Part shown: in pieces, positions 56,498 to 64,000 of the stretch
Position numbering within the stretch: position 1 is the first letter of the stretch
Layout: each line of letters starts with the position of its first letter
NCBI GenBank assembly: GCA_029204225.1
Contig: CM055092.1
Coordinates: 66,006,923-66,070,922, forward strand
Direction: 5' to 3'
Source: Diphasiastrum complanatum
Lineage: Eukaryota; Streptophyta; Lycopodiopsida; Lycopodiales; Lycopodiaceae
Length of the DNA stretch: 64,000 nt
The notes under the pieces: model-generated
What the model was told of the DNA's origin: nothing
The model's input: only the letters and a program-made list of their open reading frames with translations
Databases searched by the model: none
Position numbers and translations under genes: made by a program

Positions 56498-57070
56498 GAC
56501 TTCTTCTCTGTATATTGTCTATCTACTACTGTATGTATTTTATGCATTTAGTAATTGCATACATTTAGAGTAGCATCTCTGATTAGATAGATTGAACAAT
56601 CTATAACTAATTATGGATTACAAGAGTGGTGGGTTAGGCACGTCCTAACGCTCTTTTGCTGATGTCATCATATCAGATCAGGGATATGTACTTCATGGTA
56701 CTTGTTGGATCTTCCCGATCCTTTGGAACGTGAAGGTTGAAGTGTCGCAAGATTTTCGTGTCACTTCGAGTCATTTGACTTTCTCCCTTCTTTTTTTTCG
56801 TGTCGTTCCCACGAACAGTGTCTCGCTTACTAGCGGGCTTCTTGGATCTCTGTGGATCCTGCTACAAAATTGTCTCGCTCACAGGCGGACTTCTTTTCTG
56901 TATATTGTTTATCTGCTATTGTATGTATTTTATGCATCTAGTAATTGCATACATTCAGAGTAGCATCTCTGATTAGATAGATTAAACAATCTATAACTAA
57001 TCATGGATTAGAAGAGTGGTGGGTTAGGCACGTTCTAACACTCTTCTGCTGACATCATCATATCATGCAC
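56498..57070. repeat. Direct repeat of ~185 bp (56498 and 56888), inserted sequence
   Basis: GGACTTCTT(C/T)TCTGTATATTGT... to CATCATATCA occurs at about 56498-56683 and 56888-57070, about 95% alike, with some 205 bp between. The pair lies between RT and RNase H fragments, like a small inserted element with terminal direct repeats. Confidence 0.8.
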
Positions 57071-57079
57071 ATCAGGGAT

Positions 57080-57567
57080 TTGTACTTTCGGATTCAGATT
57101 TTGCAGGTGACAAGATGGATAGGAAGTCCATTAGTGCATTTGCAACATTTCTTTGTGGAGGAGTAATATCTTGGCTTTCCAAAAGGCAAGATACAATCTC
57201 ACTATCTTCTTGTGAAGCCGAGTACAAGACATTGACTTCAACAACCAAAGAGCTCCTATGACTAAGAAGACTCTTGATGGAACAACATGTGCTAGAGGCC
57301 GAGGAGATCCCTTACATATTTTGTGACAATCAAGCTTCTCGACAAATTGCTTCAAATCCTATCTTCCATGCTAGAACAAAGCATATTGAGATAGCTCACC
57401 ACTTTGTGAGGGAGAAGGTACAATCCAAGGAGGTGCAACTACATCATGTACCATCATCCGAATGCATAGCTGATATTTTAACCAAGCCATTGTCCAAAGA
57501 TCCATTTTTTAAGTTAAGATATGCTCTTGTAATTGTAGATAGATGTACATTAGATTTGCCAAGTTAG
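57080..57567 (+). pseudogene. Copia RNase H fragment
   Basis: Encodes FAGDKMDRKSISAFATFLCG, ISWLSKRQDTISLSSCEAEY, an in-frame TGA at 57258 (LL*LRRLL), then YIFCDNQASRQIASNPIFHA, RTKHIEIAHHFVREK, VPSSECIADILTKPL and the terminal stop. It differs from the 49.97 kb element in sequence, so it is another copia family. Confidence 0.88.
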
Positions 57568-57580
57568 AAGTGAGGAGGAC

Positions 57581-58932
57581 TGTTGAAAATTGTCACTTCT
57601 CACTTGACATTGGTTATTGTAGATATTGATCAAATATTAGAATAATGTTGATGATCTGATTTCACACGTGTGGAGCCTATTCCCACGTGTGAAAGGATGT
57701 ACTTTTCATACTTGTATATATCTAAATTGATTTTGTATCAATCTAGTTAGTGTGAACATGATATGACTAGTTTTTTAGTCAAGTTGACTAGTCACCTAGA
57801 AATTAGCCTTTCCTTGTATGTGCATGAGTAAATGCTCCCACATGGCAAGTGGATCTTCACACGTTTGTATAGAGTACCAGAAGATAAGAGTTGAACATTT
57901 TTCTTAGATCCTATTTTGTAGGGAATATTCCTATATTCTAGGAGACTAGCTTTTTGGATTTTAGCCATATTCTAGAAGGTCAACTTTTGGATAAGGATCA
58001 AGGATGGATCAAATGGATAGATTTGAGTGATGTGGCACTCTTCACACGTGTGAAGACTTGCTGGATTGTACCAGACTCATGGATGTACTTGATCCATAAA
58101 AGGATCATCATTTTGCTAAGAAGATTGATGAGACTTTTGCATTCTACACTTTTGTGAGATTTCTAGTCATTTGTCTTGTGATTTCTATGAGTGATTGCTA
58201 TCTAGGACTATTGTACTTGTTGTTTCAGGTGCAAGCCGTACTGTGGACAATTTTTCACATGTGTGAGGCTGCTCTCACTAATTTATGATGTGTTGATCCA
58301 TTGCTCTTGCTTAAATCCATGAGTAGTGAATCTAGATCAAGATCTAATGTGTAGAACTTGATAGATCCATTGATTAAGCAACCAATAACTCTCTATGATT
58401 GTTAAGTACGATCATTATTGTCCTAAAAACTGTAAAATTTATCAGATGGTAGAGGGCTAGTGATATTTCATCTCATGTTGTAATGTTGTCATGTGACCAA
58501 TCAAAAGAGAGAGATGCATAGAAATGGTCCAATCAAATGTAGGAGGTGACATCTCAATGGACCAATCAAATTTGGAGTTGCTATGTAAGAGATCCAGTAT
58601 ACTTGATTACTACTACTCTAGGATCTCGAGCTACCATGAGAGAGTGAGAGAGATCTCATTTACACGTAGTTTTTGAGAGTTCAACACTTAGTCTTTTCTC
58701 CATCTTCTTCTCTACCCGAGAGGTACATGTACTATTCTCTCTCTACCCGAGAGCAAGCCAATTCAATACTTTCCCTTTTGCAATCAAAGTTATCTCCTAT
58801 AGCGAATTATGTGTGGTGAATGATTGTTTTGTGTGCTCTTGCTTAAGAATTGTCAATCCTGATAGTATGGATCTATGTGTAATCACACCCACCTTAGAAG
58901 ATCAACCACATTGAATTGATGGTCCTCACATG
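57581..58932 (+). repeat. Long copia 3' LTR (~1.35 kb)
   Basis: Begins TGTTGAAAATTG right after a purine tract (GAAGTGAGGAGGAC) and the end of RNase H. Two CACACGTGTG palindromes lie at 57663 and 58043, with near-matches elsewhere. The outer end is uncertain; CCTCACA at about 58932 is a plausible CA end. Its reverse complement shows scattered similarity with the LTR-like blocks at 21 and 42 kb. Confidence 0.6.
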
Positions 58933-59760
58933 TGTGAAAAGTACACAGTAAGCATTGCTCGCACATTTGGTCCTCTAATCGATAGAACAATGTACGAAAA
59001 AAAATGGCAAAGATATTGCCAAAATAGAGTGAATAAATATTTTATCATGTGCGAATACATCGATGTTGTGGTGGCATGCAGTTCGTGTGTGAGAGTTAAA
59101 CTCAATTTCTATAGGCACTCCCTGAGCATTTGGGCCTCTGATCAACAAACAATGTGCGTAAAAAATTGATAAAGAAACGGCGAAAAGAAAGCAAAATAAA
59201 ATAATTGTAAATCCTTGTACCAGTCCACAATCCCGAACTATGTAATTTTATTATAAAAAATGTTTAATTTAATACTTTCACAAATGTGGCATGCATCCTT
59301 TGCCCCCCAAAACTACAGCTCCCGATGATCGATCCATCCATCTTTTCATCTATACATGCTTCTTTGTTGGTCAATGTCGCTTTACATTTTTGGACGAAGG
59401 AGTATCGTGTCTGCAGTTTGTGCTTAAGGATTGGCTCTGCCATGCCGATCGATGCCTGTTTGCTACAGCTCTGTGAATGCAATGAATGTTATGATGGAGT
59501 GTTTTACCAGTTTGATTTATTTTCCATGATTCAAAGGATTGCAATCATGTTGTCATGAAACCAGATCAAAGGCGAAAGATAGGTGGTGTACGGCATGAAA
59601 GGAAACAGTGATCTGCCTTCCAATGGATCCCACCCCCTTCTCTGAGATGTTTGCAGCTTGTTAGAACTTCTGTTCTCGAAGGAGCAAAAAGTTAGACTCT
59701 GAAACGATTCGAATACTGTCAATATGTATCATCTCGATGTTTGGACCATTCCTTTCTGAA
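58933..59760. other. Intergenic upstream of ZF-HD gene, no gene recognised
   Basis: AT-rich; open frames are short and lack motifs. Could contain distal promoter sequence of the ZF-HD gene. Confidence 0.4.
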
Positions 59761-59883
59761 GATTGGAAGCGAGAAACTCTTCATTCATTTTGAGCATTGG
59801 AAGTGAGAAAATATTCAGTCATTTTGAGCATTGGAAGTGAGAAAATATTCATTCATTTTGAGCATTGGGAGTGAGAAAATATA
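59761..59883 (+). repeat. 34 bp minisatellite (3.6 copies) upstream of ZF-HD
   Basis: The unit CATTGGAAGTGAGAAAATAT plus TCATTCATTTTGAG repeats with exact 34 bp spacing (ATTGG at 59762, 59796, 59830, 59864). The last copy is partial. It ends about 110 bp before the ATG, within the likely promoter or 5' leader. Confidence 0.93.
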
Positions 59884-59993
59884 TGTGTGAAGTTTCTATT
59901 ATAGATATACAGCTTTACTACCTTTTCCTGCATGAATGTGTGGAAGTTATATGGATGTAGACATCTGAATTCACAAGCTGGAGCAGATTTATT

Positions 59994-60737
59994 ATGGATT
60001 TTCCTTCCCACAGTGTAGATCTGACCATGCCGAAACCTTCAAGCTTTGGAACTTTTTTTGATAGGGTTAAGGTGGTGAATGGTCGCAATAGTACTTCGCC
60101 ACAAAATCGCAGATCAGAGATTGAGTTAAAGAAGTCTGTAAAGTACATGGAATGTTTGAAAAACCATGCGGCTAGCATTGGAGGTCATGCTTTAGATGGA
60201 TGCGGAGAATTCTCACCTAGCGGGGAAGAAGGCACGGCGGAGGCTCTTAAATGTGCAGCCTGTGATTGCCATCGCAATTTCCATCGAAGGGAAGAGGAGG
60301 GAGAGCCGTCGCTGTCGTGTGTAGAATGCCAACATCTTCGAAGGGATCGCGAGAAAGGCAACGGCCCGATGAGTCTACCACCACCACAGGTACCTCTCGA
60401 TCTTTCGATCTACTCAGCTTTTATCCGCCCTTCCTTAACGGCATTGGGATCCAGGCATAGTGACATTGATGATATGGATGCCTCCACGAATTTGTACTCC
60501 TCATCGTCCAGGGTAAAGAAGAGGTTCAGAACGAAATTCTCTGTAGATCAGAAAGACAAGATGTTTTGTCTAGCTGAGAAATTAGGCTGGAGGATTCATA
60601 CACACGATGAGGTGGAAATAGACAAAATGTGTACAGAAATTGGTGTAACACGGAACGTTTTCAAAGTCTGGATGCACAATAATCGAGGCGCTTCAAACAA
60701 AAAGCCTAGAGCAACATCGCCTACTGATTTTGCATAG
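59994..60737 (+). CDS. Zinc-finger homeodomain (ZF-HD) transcription factor
   Basis: Intronless, 247 residues, as is usual for the family. The ZF-HD dimerisation domain (about residues 50-99) contains KYMECLKNHAASIGGHALDG, CGEF and LKCAACDCHRNFHRR, with the Cys/His ligands in place; this domain mediates homo- and heterodimers. The homeodomain (about 174-235) has KKRFRTKFSVDQKDKM, AEKLGWRI and the recognition helix NVFKVWMHNNRG, the WMHNN that sets ZF-HD apart from other homeodomains. Both domains are intact, so a DNA-binding nuclear regulator is expected; family members act in development and stress responses. An additional C-x2-C (C109, C112) follows the finger. The first ATG is used; a second at residue 12 would also keep both domains. 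No stop or frameshift. Confidence 0.95.
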   Translation: MDFPSHSVDLTMPKPSSFGTFFDRVKVVNGRNSTSPQNRRSEIELKKSVKYMECLKNHAASIGGHALDGCGEFSPSGEEGTAEALKCAACDCHRNFHRREEEGEPSLSCVECQHLRRDREKGNGPMSLPPPQVPLDLSIYSAFIRPSLTALGSRHSDIDDMDASTNLYSSSSRVKKRFRTKFSVDQKDKMFCLAEKLGWRIHTHDEVEIDKMCTEIGVTRNVFKVWMHNNRGASNKKPRATSPTDFA

Positions 60738-63700
60738 CTCACATGCTCCAAGCAACTTCTTGGGGTTTTTTCATCACGTTACACTTAGAAATGAATAAGC
60801 CCGTCTTTCGAGAAAAAACAGTTAACCTGTAACAAAGTAACCCTTTTATTCGAGAAAAAATATTGAATTCAATTTCGCAGAGGGGTAAGGGTAAATTTTC
60901 ATTTAGATATCATGTTTCCGTACTTTTGGAATCTGATTATATTTTCACGCTTTTTTAATACACATTACCCTCTTTTTTTATATCATAGATCTCCCACTGG
61001 TCTGAAAGAATGGTTCTCAGCATAATTTGAGTCGCTTCTGTCTATATATTGAATCCTGTCGCTTCTGTCTATATATTGGCCCCTGGAGCATTGCACCCTT
61101 CGAAACAGAGCTAGTGAACTAGTAATTTTATAGGAATTGGTAGTCCTGCCAATGGGAGTTGGATGCATGAGCAGCCACAAACAGTTTTTCGTGTACTCTG
61201 CTCTATGCAGACAAGAATGCCACAGATGGTCTTCGTTAGTTCCTTCTTCAGATAAGTTTTCGAGCTTAATGACCAGTTGGCAGCATGTCTTCTTGTAGAA
61301 AAACGAGTATAGAAGAGTTTGACAAAGACTGAAGTTTCTGTCCCACACCTCATGCCTTTGTTATAGCAGATTTTGTTGCAATAAGTATATTAGTGATATT
61401 TTTACTTCCGGCTCTCTAAACATTTCACCATTGTTAGGGAGAGGCTTTTTTTTCGTAAGTTTGCTGGGCAGCCTTACAAATAAGATTTTAGAGTTTATGA
61501 GGCCCATACTTCCAGCTCTCCACCATAAAAATCGCGACTGATTCCACAATTGCCATAAAGGTTAGTAAATTTCAACATGTTTAAAGGTAATGGTGCTGCA
61601 CTGCTGATCAAGTTGAAGTGATTAGAGTATTGTCATAGCTCCTTCAGATTTGGAAGACTTTCCTTTGGGAATGTTGTCAGCAAGCACCAGAAACCATGAT
61701 ATGTATGAATCTCTAAGAGGGGCAAACAAATGATCACTTATGGTTGCCTTCAGCATTTAGGTATACGAACTCCGAGTGTTCATAATGACAGTAGTGGATT
61801 GAATATTTTCTGAAATAAGGATAAGGCTGCTTTTGAATTAGGAGGAGAAGAACAGGTGACTGTTGTACTAAAGCTTGTGCTTGATGACCATGCAAGCACT
61901 TGGAATCTGACTTTTTTCTTTGAAACTGCCTTGACACATCAAAATTATCTGAAGCATGGGACAAGCTTGGCCTCCAACAGAATTAAGATGGGATAAGAAA
62001 TTTGACAATAATCAGCTTCATAATAGAAATGATCGGTCTTACATCTCATAGTGTAGCATAAGACTCACTAAAGCTCTTGTTATAAAAAGTGAAAACTCAC
62101 TGGCAGAAACTGTGTACTGATTATTGTATCTTGTGCACTTGCTGGTGAGCTCCTTGTGTGTTTTGCAATTTTGCTAAAATTGGAAATTTGTATAGTTGGA
62201 AGGTATTCACATGTTAACCCATTTGCTGACACCTGTCATCTATGCACCGTTATCGGCAGTCACTTTGTTTCAAAACTCGCCTTTCCATCGTGTACTGGCA
62301 AGTCTCTCAGATACTATCCACAATTCTCAAGCTACTATTTCAGTTTACGTGTCTCTCTCTCTTCCTTCTTCACCACAGTTATCGAAATCCTCACCGTAGA
62401 AGGGAGCGCAGCTAGTTGCTCCACCTCCCTTGCAGGTATATTCTTCATGTTCAGATGGAGAGAGACACGGGTGCTGTGGCTACATAAAAGTAGCTCCAAG
62501 CCATGACGTTGAGCTGCCAACGACCTGCCCTTCACTTGAACATGTTAACAGGCCTATAACCACAAAAAACACCCAAAAATCAGCAAAACAATGTCAAACC
62601 TTGCTCCTCTTTCCATTTGCTATCTAAAATAGCTGGAATGAGGGTAATAGCAGGTCTTAGGATGTGGAATGTGAGCAGGTTTGATGGTTCTTGATCTCGA
62701 AAACACCCATAAAGACATACTAGAAGAGTTAGGATCCTAAAATGCAACTGGAGATCAAGCTGGTCGCTCTTTTGTGTGAGGTCATTGAAAGGTCATAAAC
62801 TCGGACATCTTGTGTGTAGCGCGCATTTTGAAGCCAAAAATGGGATCTCCATTGTGTTGGTGTCCAAAGACATTGTTTTGTGTTGTTTTCTAGATCTAGC
62901 TTGATTCTAGTGTTCACAAGGATTGTCATTGTGCTGGCATTCAAAGATGTTGGTTGTACTGTTCACAACCCTTTTGTTACCCTCAGCAGAAGGAGAAAGC
63001 AAACACAAAGCCAGTTTTGTGCAATTAGCTCTCATTTTGATGAACCATTCTTTATCATCGTGACTGAGGCTAGGGCAATTCTGATGGATCCTGTTGTGCT
63101 ACTATTCTGTTGTTATTTTGTACAGTGTGAATCTTTCTTTTTGCTGATGTAATTCGTGATTATCAAAAGTTGACACAGTTTGCAAGTGGAAATCCTATGG
63201 TGATGGTGTTCTTGACGTTGGTCATCTCAGCTTTTCAATCAGGTGGGGAAAGGTGGATAGCAATGCTTGGCATGTAGGTGGTGCCACCAGGGAGATGAAA
63301 CGTATCACACAAGTTGGCCTCTTTTCAAGGATGAGTGTCTGAAATGAGATCATTTATTGAAGTGAAAAGGAGTGGTACCTAGATACAGGAGCCAGTTGAA
63401 TCAGTACTGCAATTGCTTTGACGCTGTACAAGCTTGCTTGTGTCCAGTTATCTAGACAAGCAGCTGATAGGGTCAATGTGGATACAAGCACCTTGCAAAA
63501 GTACATGAAGCTTGACAAAATTATTGAGCTGTCCGCCGACGACACCCATGCCATACGCACAATATGTACTTGTTCCAATTGGTGACAGATTTGGCAGACT
63601 CATACAAATGTTTTATGCTGTGATGTTAATTTTGCAAATTGGAGGGCCACAACCTACTAAGAACTACCATGCACCAAGTTAATATCAAGTAACAATACCA

Positions 63701-64000
63701 TTATATTTTATTGCAAGGAGTGGTGTGTGAGTCGCACTACCATGCGCCATATTATTTCTCAAGAAACAAATATCATTTTATCGTACTGCAAAGATTGTGT
63801 AACTAGGACAAATTATTTTGAGACACTTGCTGCTTTGCACTTGGAGCTGTTCATGATGTGACACACTTCCCAATAATAAGCTCCTTGCACCAAAACCTGC
63901 TAACATCAATATATCTCAATGAGCCATAGAGGCAGGAAGGATGCCACAGATGTGATGGTTAGACCTTTCTCGATCAAAGATCGTGTGCATCCCATCCCGG
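60738..64000. other. Downstream region, no gene recognised
   Basis: No open frame here has a recognisable domain. Near 61,040-61,080 the phrase TCGCTTCTGTCTATATATTG occurs twice in tandem. A plus-strand phrase WYLDTGAS near 63,375 recalls a copia protease, but nothing around it supports that. Confidence 0.4.

Noticed and set aside
63354-63578. WYLDTGAS phrase suggesting a copia protease
   Set aside because: No downstream pre-integrase or integrase motif, and the reading frame stops at once.

Overview
The window reads as nuclear DNA from a land plant with a large, transposon-rich genome. Three host genes are recognisable and all belong to plant families: a dirigent-domain protein (1357-1896, +), a three-exon double B-box transcription factor of the BBX20-22 type (24480-34586, -), and an intronless zinc-finger homeodomain (ZF-HD) protein (59994-60737, +). 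The 9.0 kb intron, the density of decayed copia, gypsy, LINE and hAT sequence and the long (GA)n arrays fit a gymnosperm or another large-genome plant. I cannot fix the species or clade from sequence alone. There is nothing bacterial here: no operons, CRISPR arrays or ribosome binding sites.

Layout. 0-5 kb: dirigent gene preceded by a degenerate tandem repeat that contains its start codon, then a decayed retroelement-like ORF. 5.2-9.6 kb: an LTR retrotransposon on the minus strand with paired LTRs but an essentially non-coding interior. 9.6-16.1 kb: LINE, Ty3/gypsy and Ty1/copia fragments packed together. 16.1-23.3 kb and 36.6-46.0 kb: two collinear, same-strand copies of a patchwork of repeats (about 4-5% divergence by eye) that differ by insertions and deletions. 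23.3-35.8 kb: the BBX gene. Its second intron is about 9 kb and carries a 6.26 kb hAT-type element (27191-33452); about 1 kb of ~200 bp tandem repeats lies upstream of the gene. 48.0-58.9 kb: copia elements, including one nearly complete element (about 49975-55983) with target-site duplication but six coding lesions, and a second element ending in a ~1.35 kb LTR. 59.7-60.7 kb: the ZF-HD gene with a 34 bp minisatellite just upstream. 60.7-64.0 kb: no recognisable gene.

How the parts relate. The three host genes are unlinked in function (cell-wall or phenolic coupling, light-signalling transcription, and developmental transcription) and are separated by transposons. The most notable structures are: the hAT element in the BBX intron, with a second, oppositely oriented coiled-coil-like ORF and GGTACC-rich terminal inverted repeats set in a TA microsatellite; the duplicated patchwork on either side of the BBX gene; and a 10 bp palindrome with a G-box core, CACACGTGTG, found eight times in copia-LTR-like sequence. 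Every mobile element here appears disabled at the coding level.
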